The notes under the pieces are model-generated. The model worked only from the letters and a program-made list of their open reading frames with translations, was not told where the DNA came from and made no database searches. The translations under genes and the position numbers were made by a program. A stretch of DNA of 64,000 bases, from NCBI GenBank assembly GCA_035511075.1, contig DATKFW010000034.1, positions 52,283 to 116,282 of the forward strand. The letters are read 5' to 3'. This document shows, in pieces, positions 27,096 to 36,277 of the stretch. This stretch comes from DATAUD01 sp035511075. GTDB taxonomy: Bacteria; Verrucomicrobiota; Verrucomicrobiia; Limisphaerales; Palsa-1400. How positions within the stretch are numbered: position 1 is the stretch's first letter; every line of letters begins with the position of its first letter.

Positions 27096-28081
27096 ACCCC
27101 GCCATGCCGCCGTCGTTTTTCCCGCGTTTCGAAAAACTGGCCCAACGTGGCCGCGTAAGGCTCGCCGGTACGCGCCTCGATGGCGTCGATATTGGCGGAG
27201 CGCAACTGGCGCAACAATTCGGCCTGATGTTTTTCCCGGCGCTCGGCGAAGGCGCGCCTCTTGCGGGAATCGTGCGTGTTGATCTCGATCATCTCGCCCG
27301 TCTCCGCGTCCTTCAAAATCAGCCGGCCCACCGGCGGCAATTCCAGCTCGAAGCGGTCCACAACTTGAATGGCGATGACATCGTGCCGGCGATTGGCTTG
27401 CCTCAGGGCCGGCATCGTCCGCGGTCCCAATGTGGGCGAAACCAGATACGCCGAGGCCCGATTGGGATCGTTCTGTGCGGCGGCGCGATGCTCGAATAGA
27501 AAATCGGAAATGATCACCACAATGGCGTGACGCCGGGCCAGCCGATTGAGCACGTCCAGCGCCCCATTGAAATCGGTGCCGCGCTTGGCGGGCTGGAAAC
27601 AGAGAATCTCGCGAATGACCCGCAAAACGTGGCGGCGCCCCTTCTTGGGAGGAATGTACTTCTCCACTTGTTCGGTGAAAAGAATCAGCCCGACTTTGTC
27701 GTTGTTGCGGATGGCCGAAAAAGCCAGGACAGACGCGATTTCGGCGGCCAGTTCGCGTTTGGATTGGTCGCGCGAACCAAAGAGGCCCGAACCGCTCAGA
27801 TCGACCACCAGCATGAGCGTCAATTCGCGCTCCTCAACAAACTTCTTGACAAACGGATGGTTCATTCGCGCCGTCACGTTCCAGTCGATGGATCGGACTT
27901 CATCGCCCGGCTGGTATTCGCGGACCTCCTCGAAATTCATCCCCTGCCCTTTAAAGACGCTATGGTATTGGCCGCCGAGGGTTTCGGAAACCAGCCGCGT
28001 GGTGCGAAGCTCAATCTGCCGGATCTTCTTAAGAATCTCCCGGGGGATTACGGACGGTGGCTGGCTGTCGATGTCATTCAT
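27092..28081 (-). CDS. DUF58 protein (vWA-like) of the MoxR/Bat operon
   Basis: A 329-residue DUF58 protein. The family motif 'EVREYQPGDEVRSIDWNVTAR' (about 52-72) is followed by a vWA-like fold with 'DLSGS' (94-98) and 'VVIISDFLF'. There is no membrane helix, so it is probably cytoplasmic or peripheral. It normally works with a MoxR ATPase, encoded 20 bases upstream. I start it at ATG 28081 ('MNDIDSQPPSVIP'), since the longer open frame is shadow of moxR. Partners are inferred from gene order. Confidence 0.92.
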   Translation of the reverse strand: MNDIDSQPPSVIPREILKKIRQIELRTTRLVSETLGGQYHSVFKGQGMNFEEVREYQPGDEVRSIDWNVTARMNHPFVKKFVEERELTLMLVVDLSGSGLFGSRDQSKRELAAEIASVLAFSAIRNNDKVGLILFTEQVEKYIPPKKGRRHVLRVIREILCFQPAKRGTDFNGALDVLNRLARRHAIVVIISDFLFEHRAAAQNDPNRASAYLVSPTLGPRTMPALRQANRRHDVIAIQVVDRFELELPPVGRLILKDAETGEMIEINTHDSRKRRAFAERREKHQAELLRQLRSANIDAIEARTGEPYAATLGQFFETREKRRRHGGV

Positions 28082-28101
28082 GGTAGTCCCCTCGCCTCGC
28101 C

Positions 28102-29094
28102 TCACGGCACCGGCAATTCGTTGAAGATTTTCGTGACCACCGTTTCGCTGTTTTTCTCCTCGGCCTCCGCTTCGTAAGTCACCGTCACCCGGTGCCGCAA
28201 CACGTCCATGCCGATGCTCTTGACATCCTGCGGCGTGACATACCCGCGCCCGCGCAAAAACGCATAGGCCTTCGACGCCAGCGTCAACGCAATGGTGGCG
28301 CGGGGAGAAGCGCCAAGCTGGATCAACCCCTGCAAGCCGTCGATCTTGTAAACCGCCGGGTCCCGCGTGCAACAGACTATGTCGACGATGTAATCCTTCA
28401 CCTTGTCATCCATATAAATATCGTTGAGCACCTGGCGGGCCTCCAGAATCTGTTGCGCGCTGACCACCTGCGTGACCGAACTCACCACCGACGTGCGCGC
28501 CATCAAATCCAGAATCTGCCGCTCCTCCTCGCGCGACGGATAAACGATCTTGAGTTTCAACATGAACCGGTCCACCTGCGCTTCCGGCAGTGGATACGTG
28601 CCTTCCTGTTCGATTGGATTTTGCGTCGCCAGGACCAGGAAAGGTTCCTCGAGTTTGAAGGTTTGGTCGCCGATGGTGACCTGTTTTTCCTGCATCGCTT
28701 CCAGCAACGCGCTTTGCACCTTGGCCGGCGCCCGGTTTATTTCGTCGGCCAGGACCAGATTGGCAAAAATGGGGCCGCGCCGCGTGGTGAATGCCCCGGT
28801 TTGAGGATTGTAGATCTGTGTGCCGATCAAGTCGGCGGGAAGCAGGTCCGGAGTGAATTGGAGCCGGGAAAATTTGACGTTGATGGCGCTGGCGAGAGCC
28901 TTGACCGAGAGAGTTTTAGCCAGGCCGGGGACGCCTTCCAGGAGGACATGCCCGTTGGCCAGCAAGCCGATGACCAGGCGTTCCACGAGGTAATTCTGGC
29001 CAATGATGACCTTCCCGATCTCGCTGAAAAGCGGGCGCACAAAGGCGCTGGAGTGTTGGACCTGCTCGTTAATCGCGCTGATTCCTGTATTCAT
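28102..29094 (-). CDS. moxR: MoxR-family AAA+ ATPase
   Basis: A 330-residue AAA+ ATPase and first gene of the Bat operon. Walker A is 'EGVPGLAKT' (about 53-61), Walker B 'LVLADEINRAP', and 'QNPIEQEGTYPLPEAQVDRF' holds sensor 1 and the MoxR signature. The C-terminal lid is 'LGASPRATIALTLASKAYAFLRGRGYVTPQDV'. MoxR proteins act as chaperone-like remodellers of vWA proteins. The gene order moxR-DUF58-DUF4381-batA-batB/C is tight (gaps 20 bases or less), so one transcript is likely. Confidence 0.94.
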   Translation of the reverse strand: MNTGISAINEQVQHSSAFVRPLFSEIGKVIIGQNYLVERLVIGLLANGHVLLEGVPGLAKTLSVKALASAINVKFSRLQFTPDLLPADLIGTQIYNPQTGAFTTRRGPIFANLVLADEINRAPAKVQSALLEAMQEKQVTIGDQTFKLEEPFLVLATQNPIEQEGTYPLPEAQVDRFMLKLKIVYPSREEERQILDLMARTSVVSSVTQVVSAQQILEARQVLNDIYMDDKVKDYIVDIVCCTRDPAVYKIDGLQGLIQLGASPRATIALTLASKAYAFLRGRGYVTPQDVKSIGMDVLRHRVTVTYEAEAEEKNSETVVTKIFNELPVP

Positions 29095-29259
29095 AGATTA
29101 AAAAACTACTTATGCCACAAAGACAATCCAATGGGAAGATTGTTCAGAAAAACCCGTGTAACGGACGGAGAGGATTGCAATTATTATCCGATTCCCCAGG
29201 CAGGCAGATCGCCCTTCATCCCTCCTTCCCGACCCTCGCGCCAGGTCCCATCACGCAAC

Positions 29260-30180
29260 TCAAAGACTGCGGGTTTGGGCTACATCCAGCGCGATTTGCG
29301 CGCGAAGCGCCTCGGTCGATGGAAATTTCTTTTCTTCGCGCAATTTTTTCAGGAAAGTCAGCTCCAGGTCCTGGCCGACAATGTCCCCGTCGAAATCCAG
29401 GAGATGCGCCTCGACATGGATCTCCGGGTCGGCCGGCTGGACGGTCGGACGATGGCCAATATTGACAGCGGCACGGTGCCGCTTCGCGCCAACCCTGGCC
29501 TCCGCCGCGTAAACGCCCGCGGGCGGCACAACAATGCCTGTGACCGCGATATTGGCAGTCGGAAATCCGAGCTTGCGGCCCAGTTGCCGCCCCTGGATCA
29601 CCGGCCCGCACAAACTGTAGGAACGGCCCAACATCTGCCCAGCCAGGCCAAAATCACCGGCGCGGACCGCGTTGCGGATGCGCGTGCTGCTGACAGGCTG
29701 GCCGTCGAGGTCAACGTCGGGCACCGCGTGGACGGCGAATCCCGATTGACCTCCCAGTTCCCGCAGCAACGTCACGTTTCCGGAACGGCGATGGCCGAAC
29801 ATGAAATCAGCGCCGACACAGACGCTCAGCACTTTGCCGAAATCCCGGACCAAATCGCGCACAAACTGCTCGCCGGGAATCTGGCTGAACGCCTTGTCAA
29901 ACCGAATAACATAGGCCGCGTCCATTCCAAGGGACGCGAGCACTTCGAGCTTCCTGGCCAATGGATAAATCAAGGGCGGCACATTGCCGGGCGCAACGAT
30001 GGCGTTGGGATGGCGGTCAAATGTGACAACCGCGGAAATGCCCTGCCCCCGCCCAGCATCGGAAACTGTTTGCTGAAGGACTCGCTGATGGCCGAGATGC
30101 ACTCCGTCGAAGACGCCAATGGCGGCGCATACCGGGCGCCCGCCGGCATTCAGTTCGCCCGTGGCTTGGATAAGTTTCAT
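29260..30180 (-). CDS. ribF: Bifunctional riboflavin kinase / FMN adenylyltransferase
   Basis: Makes FMN and then FAD from riboflavin. The adenylyltransferase half has 'IGVFDGVHLGHQRVL' and 'FDRHPN', then 'VCVGADFMFGHRRSGN' and 'VSSTRIRNAVRAGD'. The kinase half (about 180-306) has 'GRKLGFPTANI', 'VPPAGVYAA', 'AVNIGHRPT' and 'VEAHLLDFDGDIVGQ'. All are present and the length (306) is normal. Its ATG overlaps the truB stop by one base (TGATG). It is the last gene of the nusA operon, the usual place in many bacteria. Confidence 0.95.
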   Translation of the reverse strand: MKLIQATGELNAGGRPVCAAIGVFDGVHLGHQRVLQQTVSDAGRGQGISAVVTFDRHPNAIVAPGNVPPLIYPLARKLEVLASLGMDAAYVIRFDKAFSQIPGEQFVRDLVRDFGKVLSVCVGADFMFGHRRSGNVTLLRELGGQSGFAVHAVPDVDLDGQPVSSTRIRNAVRAGDFGLAGQMLGRSYSLCGPVIQGRQLGRKLGFPTANIAVTGIVVPPAGVYAAEARVGAKRHRAAVNIGHRPTVQPADPEIHVEAHLLDFDGDIVGQDLELTFLKKLREEKKFPSTEALRAQIALDVAQTRSL

Positions 30181-30905
30181 CAGCCGGGAACGCTCGTTTG
30201 GGCCAGCTTCAAGAACGGGATGACCCGCTTTTGCAGGTCGCTCGATGACATTTTGAGGACGTCCTCAAATGTGGCGGCATCCTTGACTTCAAATTTTCCG
30301 GAAGCCACCCTGCGCAATGTGGCCAAATGCGCGCCGCAACCCAGTTTCCCCCCCAATTCGTGGGCCAGCGCGCGCACGTAGGTTCCCTTGGTGCAGGCGA
30401 TTCGAAAACGCCCCACCGGCTCGCAATACTCCGAGAAACGAAAGTTATAAACGTGAATCAGCCGCGCCTTGCGTTCGACTTCCACTCCCTTGCGCGCCAT
30501 TTTGTACAGCGGCACTCCCTTGACCTTGACCGCCGAAACCATGGGTGGCAATTGCATTTGGTCGCCCTGATACACGGCCGCCGCCTCGTTAAGCTCCTCC
30601 ACCGTCATGGGAAGCACCGGAAGCGACGACACCAGTTGCCCGTCGGCGTCAAAGCTGTCGGTCGTTTCGCCGAACCTGATGCTTCCCTCATAAATCTTGT
30701 CATCGGACATCAGCTTCTCCGAAAGCTTGGTCCCTCTGCCCAAAACGATGATCAACAAACCGGTGGCATTGGGGTCCAGCGTCCCGCAATGGCCCACCTT
30801 CTCGAAGCGAAAGGCGCGCCGGATGGCATCGACCACGTCGTGCGATGTCGGACCGGCCGGCTTGTCAATTAGAATTGCGCCGTCGAATGGTTCAAATGCG
30901 AGCAT
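30180..30905 (-). CDS. truB: tRNA pseudouridine-55 synthase
   Basis: Isomerises U55 in the T-loop of tRNAs. The catalytic Asp is in 'HCGTLDPNATGLL' (about residues 39-51). Further motifs are 'AILIDKPAGPTSHDVV', 'YEGSIRFGETTDSFDADG', 'LPPMVSAVKVKGVPLYKMARKG' and 'CTKGTYVRALAHELG'. The 241 residues correspond to the short bacterial form without a long C-terminal PUA extension. It stands between nrnA and ribF with a three-base gap to nrnA, inside the nusA-infB translation operon. Confidence 0.95.
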   Translation of the reverse strand: MLAFEPFDGAILIDKPAGPTSHDVVDAIRRAFRFEKVGHCGTLDPNATGLLIIVLGRGTKLSEKLMSDDKIYEGSIRFGETTDSFDADGQLVSSLPVLPMTVEELNEAAAVYQGDQMQLPPMVSAVKVKGVPLYKMARKGVEVERKARLIHVYNFRFSEYCEPVGRFRIACTKGTYVRALAHELGGKLGCGAHLATLRRVASGKFEVKDAATFEDVLKMSSSDLQKRVIPFLKLAQTSVPG

Positions 30906-30908
30906 GTT

Positions 30909-31892
30909 TCACCCGGCCGAATCAAGCGCCTTCCGCAGCGCGCCAACCACACGGCGCTGCACGGACATCGGTTTGCCGGCGATCCGCGCCCCGGCGGCGG
31001 CAATGTGCCCGCCCCCGCCGAATTGCGCGGCGATTTTGTTCACATCGACCTTGGCGGACTTCGAGCGAAGGCTCACTCGTGTCAGCTCCGGCTCCACTTC
31101 CTCGAAGATACAAGCCACGACCACAGGTTCGATGGCGCGAATATGGTCGATGAGACCCTCCGTATCGCTTCGGTCCGCGCCCGTGCGCGCAAAATCCTTC
31201 TTTTTCAACCATAGGTAGGCGATGCGGTCGTCATGCGTCAGGTGAAAGTGGCCGTAGAGGTGCTTGAGCAGCCGGACGCGGGAGATGGAAAAGGATTGAT
31301 ACACCTCCCGCGAGATGGTGTCCACGTCCGCGCCCAATTTGACCAGTTCTCCGGCCGTTTGGTAGGTCGTCGGTTTGGCCGTGGCGTATTGGAAGGAGCC
31401 GGTGTCGGTCGAAACAGCGGTAAATAGACAATCGGCTATGGCCGGGGTGATCGGCCATTGCGCGGCTTGCAGGAGACGAAAAATCAATTCGCCCGTGGAG
31501 GCCTCGTGGGCCGAAATCCAATTCAAATCGCCGTAGCGCGTGTTGCTGGGGTGATGGTCGATATTGACCAGGCACTTGCGTTTCTCAATCGCCGGCCCGG
31601 TGACGCCCAGGCGCTCGAGAGACGCGCAATCGGTGGCGATCACCAGATCAAACTCCGGGCTGCCGGCGGGTTTTTGGAGGATGTGATGCTGGTCCAAAAA
31701 CGCGTACTTCTGCGGCATTATATCCTCATTCCAGCAAACAACGTCCTTTCCCTGCTTGCGCAACGCCAGGGTCAGGCCAATTTGCGAGCCGATGCAATCT
31801 CCGTCGGGCCGGACGTGGCCGGTGACGCAAATCGATTGGCTCAGGGCGATGGATTCGAGGATGCGATCAATGATCTTGAGGCGGGATTTCAT
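30909..31892 (-). CDS. nrnA: NrnA-type DHH oligoribonuclease / pAp phosphatase
   Basis: Degrades 2-5 nucleotide RNA remnants and dephosphorylates 3'-phosphoadenosine 5'-phosphate. The DHH set is complete: 'GHVRPDGDCIGSQIGL' (about 25-40), 'IATDCASLERLG', 'LVNIDHHPSNTRYGD' and the DHHA1 motif 'QFGGGGHIAAAGARIAG'. Length (327) is standard. It lies between rbfA (ATGA overlap) and truB, the position seen in many bacteria with an rbfA-nrnA-truB order. With rnr in the same window, RNA turnover is well represented. Confidence 0.93.
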   Translation of the reverse strand: MKSRLKIIDRILESIALSQSICVTGHVRPDGDCIGSQIGLTLALRKQGKDVVCWNEDIMPQKYAFLDQHHILQKPAGSPEFDLVIATDCASLERLGVTGPAIEKRKCLVNIDHHPSNTRYGDLNWISAHEASTGELIFRLLQAAQWPITPAIADCLFTAVSTDTGSFQYATAKPTTYQTAGELVKLGADVDTISREVYQSFSISRVRLLKHLYGHFHLTHDDRIAYLWLKKKDFARTGADRSDTEGLIDHIRAIEPVVVACIFEEVEPELTRVSLRSKSAKVDVNKIAAQFGGGGHIAAAGARIAGKPMSVQRRVVGALRKALDSAG

Positions 31893-32242
31893 GAAGATGA
31901 CGAAGGCTTTTCCAATTCATCCAGGAGTTGGAGGACGCGGTTGCCGCGTTCGATCGATTCGTCAAGCACAAAACGGAGATGAGGTGTGTATTTCAGTACG
32001 ATTGCCTTGCCCAGCAGACCCTGGATGCGTTTCCGGCTCAGTTCCAGCGCTTCCATCGCTCGTTTCTTTTGCGCATCGCCACCCAGAACACCGATAAATA
32101 CTGTGGCCGTGTGCAGGTTGGCCGCCACCTTCACATCGTTGACATTGATCAAGCCCACATGATCCACGGGCAATTCGCGCCGGATGAGTTCACCAATCTC
32201 GCGCTTCAACAACTCGCGCACCCGTTCGAGTCTCAGGGACAT
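31889..32242 (-). CDS. rbfA: 30S ribosome-binding factor A
   Basis: A 117-residue KH-like protein that helps mature the 17S-16S rRNA 5' end and is needed in the cold. Family features are 'RVRELLKREIGELIRREL', 'LINVNDVKVAANLHTATVFIGV', 'ALELSRKRIQGLLGKAI' and 'TPHLRFVLDESIERGNRVLQLLDEL'. The gene begins 18 bases after infB and its stop overlaps the nrnA start by four bases. Confidence 0.94.
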   Translation of the reverse strand: MSLRLERVRELLKREIGELIRRELPVDHVGLINVNDVKVAANLHTATVFIGVLGGDAQKKRAMEALELSRKRIQGLLGKAIVLKYTPHLRFVLDESIERGNRVLQLLDELEKPSSSS

Positions 32243-32260
32243 AATTCACCTCACTCCGTG

Positions 32261-34807
32261 TCAGGCCACTTTGGGGGCCACTTTCTCTGTCGTAAAGCAT
32301 TCGATGACGTCGCCCGGCTGCATGTCGTTAAATCCCTCGATGCGGATGCCGCACTCCATGCCGGCGCGCACTTCGTTGACTTCGTCCTGAAAACGGCGAA
32401 GCGTCTGCACAACCCCCTCGTAAATCAATCCTTTGCGCCGCAGGATGCGTGATTTGCCCCGAACGATGCGCCCCACGGTGACCATGCAGCCGGCCACATT
32501 GCCGCCCTTGGATAATTCAAAGATCTTGCGAACTTCCGCCGAACCGATCACCACTTCTCTGACGACCGGCTCGAGCATCCCGGCCATCGCTTCTTTGACG
32601 TGGTCGATCAATTCGTAAATAATCGAGTACAGCTTGATCTGCACTCCCTCGCGCTTGGCAAGGTCAGCCACCCCAACATCGATGCGCGTGTGAAATCCAA
32701 GAATGATCGCGGAAGAGGCCGAGGCCAGCAGCACATCGGATTCCGTGATCGTGCCCACGGCGCTGTGAATGACTTCCAGCGCAACCTGCGTCCCCTCGAT
32801 TTTCTTGAGCGCCTCGACAATCGCTTCGACCGAACCCTGGGTATCGGCCTTGACTACCACCTTGAGTACCTTCGCTTGCGTGGCGTCCAGCGTCGCAAAC
32901 AGGTTTTCCAGCGTGACTTTGGCGCGCGCCTCGGTGGAGACGGTGCGGGCCTCCTCGGCACGTTGCTCGGCCAGGTCGCGCGCCGTTTTTTCATCCTCCA
33001 GCACGCTGAACTCCAAGCCGGCTTCGGGCACGCCATTGAGCCCCAGGATCCTCACGGCCACGGATGGCCCGGCCTCTTTTTGGCGGTTTCCTTCCTCGCT
33101 GATCAACGCGCGTACTTTTCCCCAGTACGGACCGCAAATGACGACGTCCCCAACCCGCAGCGTTCCTTTGCGAACCAGGACCGTGGCGGTCGGACCCCCT
33201 GGCTCCAGCCCCGATTCAATCACGTTGCCCTTGGCGCGCCGGTCGGGATTGGCCTTGAGTTCCAGAAGATCGGCCTGGAGCAAAATCATTTCCAACAGCT
33301 TGTCCACGCCCTGTTTGGTTAGCGCGGAAACATCCACGAAGATGGTTTCCCCGCCCCATTCATCGGGGACCAGCCCCTTCTCTTGAAGTTGCTGGCGGAC
33401 TTTCATCGGATTGGCGTTGGGATGGTCGCATTTATTGACAGCAACCAGAATCGGCACCCGCGCGGCCTGCGCGTGGCTCAGGGCCTCCAGCGTCTGCGGC
33501 ATGACGCCGTCATTGGCCGCCACCACCAGCACGACAATGTCCGTCACCGTCGCGCCCCGGGCGCGCATCGCGCTGAATGCCGCATGGCCCGGCGTGTCAA
33601 GAAACGTAATTTGCTGGACGTCGTTCTTGCGCTCGGGATGGGGGAAGGAAATCGTATAGGCGCCGATGTGCTGGGTGATGCCGCCGGCCTCCCCCGCCGC
33701 GACATTTGATTTGCGGATGCCGTCCAGCAACGTCGTCTTGCCGTGATCGACGTGGCCCATGATCGTGACCACTGGCGCCCGCGGCTTCATCTGCTCGGGC
33801 TTGTCCTCCACGTCAAGCTCGACTTTCCTGACGGGTGTATGCGCGCCGGCCCCGCGCTCGCGCTTTTCCAGTTCAAACCGGTATTTATACTTCGCGCATA
33901 TCCGTTGCGCGACATCCTCCCCGATCGATTGGTTGACGTTGGCGAATTCGCCGATTTCCATCAAATCGGCGATGATCTGGAAAGGCTTGCGTTTCAGTTG
34001 CTCGGCCAAATCGCGCACGATGATGGGCGGTTTGAGGGTGATGACCTGGTCGGTGGCCAGCGGCACGAATTTTTCCGGCGCCTTGGCGCTCGCGGCGGCC
34101 GGGGCCGCCGGTCTCAGGGCTGGCCGCGGCGCGAATCTCTGCCCGGACTGCGGCGGACCGGACGGCGCCGAAGGACCCCCGCGAACATTGCGATTGTCCC
34201 CCCGACCCTGATAACCGCCTCGACCCACCGACGGAGCGGCCGGAGCCGGAGGGCGGCTCGCAAGTCGATCCGGTTGCGGACGAGCCGACGGTTTGACCGG
34301 CAATTGAACAAATCCCACCTTGTCTCCGACTTTGGGCGGAGGGGGAGGGGCCGGCGCGACCGGGGGCAATATAATCTTGGGAAGTTCAACCAGGATCGGC
34401 GGCGGAGCCAAAGGCGGCTCGTGCGCAATGACCGGCGGCAAAAGCGCGCCGACTGGCGCCGCTACTGGCTCTGCTGGCTCGGGCGGCGGCTGCGTCGGCT
34501 CGGCAACTGGCTCCAGTGGCGGCGGGGAAACGGCTGCCGCTTCCTTGAAAGGTTCAGAAACGACAGGGGCTATCGCCGACGGCGCCTCTGGGACCGCCGG
34601 TGCGGCGGCGAAAGGCTGGGCCGGAACTGGCGGCGCGTGCTGCGGAAACAGGGCGGCGAGCTGTTGCTCAAGAAATTCAGCAGTGATCTTGTCCAGCGAA
34701 CTGGACGGTACTTTCGCCTGGGAAATGCCCAGGTCCTTGGCTTTGGCAAGGACGTCCTTGCTTTCGATGCCAAGCTTCTTCGCTAAATCGTAAATTCGTA
34801 CGGGCAT
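32261..34807 (-). CDS. infB: Translation initiation factor IF-2
   Basis: GTPase that places fMet-tRNA on the small subunit. An IF2_N helix domain starts the protein ('MPVRIYDLAKKLGIESKDVLAKAKDLG'). A long linker (about 55-245) rich in Pro and Ala follows, ending in an Arg/Gly stretch. A second IF2_N region is 'PIIVRDLAEQLKRKPFQIIADLMEIGEF'. The G domain begins at 351 with 'GHVDHGKTT', then 'DTPGHAAFSAMRARG' and 'NKCDHPNA'. Domains II-IV follow up to 848 ('GTLRVGDVVICG', 'ADTQGSVEAIVEALKKI'). All sites look intact. The proline-rich linker creates a long false open frame on the plus strand at 33743-34786. Confidence 0.97.
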   Translation of the reverse strand: MPVRIYDLAKKLGIESKDVLAKAKDLGISQAKVPSSSLDKITAEFLEQQLAALFPQHAPPVPAQPFAAAPAVPEAPSAIAPVVSEPFKEAAAVSPPPLEPVAEPTQPPPEPAEPVAAPVGALLPPVIAHEPPLAPPPILVELPKIILPPVAPAPPPPPKVGDKVGFVQLPVKPSARPQPDRLASRPPAPAAPSVGRGGYQGRGDNRNVRGGPSAPSGPPQSGQRFAPRPALRPAAPAAASAKAPEKFVPLATDQVITLKPPIIVRDLAEQLKRKPFQIIADLMEIGEFANVNQSIGEDVAQRICAKYKYRFELEKRERGAGAHTPVRKVELDVEDKPEQMKPRAPVVTIMGHVDHGKTTLLDGIRKSNVAAGEAGGITQHIGAYTISFPHPERKNDVQQITFLDTPGHAAFSAMRARGATVTDIVVLVVAANDGVMPQTLEALSHAQAARVPILVAVNKCDHPNANPMKVRQQLQEKGLVPDEWGGETIFVDVSALTKQGVDKLLEMILLQADLLELKANPDRRAKGNVIESGLEPGGPTATVLVRKGTLRVGDVVICGPYWGKVRALISEEGNRQKEAGPSVAVRILGLNGVPEAGLEFSVLEDEKTARDLAEQRAEEARTVSTEARAKVTLENLFATLDATQAKVLKVVVKADTQGSVEAIVEALKKIEGTQVALEVIHSAVGTITESDVLLASASSAIILGFHTRIDVGVADLAKREGVQIKLYSIIYELIDHVKEAMAGMLEPVVREVVIGSAEVRKIFELSKGGNVAGCMVTVGRIVRGKSRILRRKGLIYEGVVQTLRRFQDEVNEVRAGMECGIRIEGFNDMQPGDVIECFTTEKVAPKVA

Positions 34808-34891
34808 AGTCTTCTATCTGCCAACTGCCTTTGACCCACAAGTCTTTCATGACATTACCATGCAAACATTGCGGGCTTCCGTCTCATCTGT

Positions 34892-36175
34892 TCAAGCCCC
34901 TTCCCTTTTTTCCCCGGCTTCCCCTCCCCTGCGTCGCAGCGCCTCGGCCTTGATCGCTTCCATGATCGCGGGCACCTGTTCTTTGATCTGCTCGATCTGC
35001 TCCAAATCATTTGGCTCCGCCTGAAGCAATGCGTCAACGGTGGAAAAACCCGCATGCACCAGCACGCTGGCCACCTCCGCCGTCAACCCCGGTATGGCCG
35101 CAAATGTTTGCACCGCCCGCGCGACCTTCTCCTCGAACCCCACATGCACCACCGTCTCCGGTTCAATGTCGATCTGCCAGCCGGTCAGCTTTGATGTCAG
35201 CCGGGCGTTCTGTCCCCGCTTCCCGATTGCCAGCGAAAGTTGGTCCTCCGCCACCGTGATCTTAACCCTCCGACGCACTTCGTCCACCGCAAAAGACTTC
35301 AATTGCGCCGGCGCCAGCGCATTGCCAATATACACCTTCACGTTCGGGTCCCACTTGATGATGTCGACCTTCTCGTTGTTCAACTCGCGCACGATATTTT
35401 TAACGCGCTGCCCGCGAAGCCCCACACAGGCCCCGACCGGGTCCACCTTCGGGTCCCGCGTATGGACCGCCAACTTCGTGCGGAAACCCGGCTCGCGCGC
35501 GATCCCCTTGATCTCGATGGTCCCGTCGTTGATCTCGGAGACTTCCAATTGAAACAATTTAATCACGAACTGCGGGTCCGCACGCGAAAGTATGATTTCC
35601 GGCCCGTGCGTCCCGCTTTCCACGGCTTTGACATAGCACCGGATGCGCTCACCAATCTGGTATTCCTCCGTCGGCACCCGCTCGCGGTTGGGCAGCAGGG
35701 CCTCGTATTTGCCCAGGTCAATCGTCACGTCGGAACGCTCGAATCGCCGGACCACCCCGCTCATGATGTCCCCAACGCGGTCTTTGAATTCCGCAAATAT
35801 AAGCTGCTTCTCCGCCCTCCGAATGTGCTGCATCAACGCTTGCTTGGCGTATTGCGAGGCGATTCGCCCGAACCCGGCGGGGGTCACCTCCACCTCCAGT
35901 TCATCGCCCAATTGCGCGTCGGCTTTGATGCGCCGGGCGTCGAAGACGGATATTTGATCGTGTTTCGAGACAACCTTCTCTGACACAACGAGTTTCGCAA
36001 ACGCCCTGATGTCGCCGGACTTGGTATCAATCACGCAACGAAGTTCCCGGGCCGGGCCAACTGCCTTTTTTGCAGCCGAAAGCAACGCCTCTTCGACAGC
36101 GCCGACCAGTACGTCCCGGCTGATCCCCTTCTCGCGCTCCCAAAACTCCAACACGGCTAAAAAATCGGCGTTCAT
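34892..36175 (-). CDS. nusA: Transcription termination/antitermination protein NusA
   Basis: Binds RNA polymerase and nascent RNA to control pausing, termination and antitermination. Domains in order: N-terminal RNAP-binding part ('MNADFLAVLEFWEREKGISRDVLVGAVEEAL', 1-125), S1 ('GDIMSGVVRRFERSDVTIDLGKYEALLPNRE', about 130-200), KH1 with 'VGACVGLRGQRVKNIVRELNNEKVDII' and KH2 ('LSLAIGKRGQNARLTSKLTGW'). A short C-terminal helix-hairpin domain ('FAAIPGLTAEVASVLVHAGFSTVDALL') ends it. The start at 36175 is the family start; an ATG six codons upstream lacks support. It leads the operon, and rimP, often in front of it, is absent here. A hairpin with a T run lies in its leader. Confidence 0.96.
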   Translation of the reverse strand: MNADFLAVLEFWEREKGISRDVLVGAVEEALLSAAKKAVGPARELRCVIDTKSGDIRAFAKLVVSEKVVSKHDQISVFDARRIKADAQLGDELEVEVTPAGFGRIASQYAKQALMQHIRRAEKQLIFAEFKDRVGDIMSGVVRRFERSDVTIDLGKYEALLPNRERVPTEEYQIGERIRCYVKAVESGTHGPEIILSRADPQFVIKLFQLEVSEINDGTIEIKGIAREPGFRTKLAVHTRDPKVDPVGACVGLRGQRVKNIVRELNNEKVDIIKWDPNVKVYIGNALAPAQLKSFAVDEVRRRVKITVAEDQLSLAIGKRGQNARLTSKLTGWQIDIEPETVVHVGFEEKVARAVQTFAAIPGLTAEVASVLVHAGFSTVDALLQAEPNDLEQIEQIKEQVPAIMEAIKAEALRRRGGEAGEKREGA

Positions 36176-36201
36176 AATGTCTCTTTTCCCCATCAGGGAA
36201 C

Positions 36202-36233
36202 AAAAAAGTCGGCAGAACCTGGCTCTCCGACTT
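36202..36233 (-). terminator. Terminator-like hairpin in the nusA leader (possible attenuator)
   Basis: On the minus strand, AAGTCGG (36233-36227) pairs with CCGACTT (36212-36206) across a 14-base loop and runs into six T residues ending at 36202. It lies between the predicted promoter and the nusA ATG, 27 bases upstream of the start. Directly upstream in the transcript is another hairpin, GCTGAA-N6-TTCAGC (36255-36238). Known NusA autoregulation in Bacillus subtilis works by NusA-stimulated leader termination; whether this is the same is inference. Confidence 0.65.
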
Positions 36234-36277
36234 GCACGCTGAATCCGAGTTCAGCAAAACCATTTTGTACGTTGTCT

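Noticed and set aside
28192..30381. 729-codon plus-strand open frame
   Set aside because: It runs antisense through moxR, ribF and truB and gives Arg/Gln/His-rich text without domains; the minus-strand frames match known families from end to end.
33743..34786. 347-codon plus-strand open frame opposite infB
   Set aside because: It is the shadow of the Pro/Ala-rich linker and G domain of IF-2; the product is mostly Arg and Gly with no fold.
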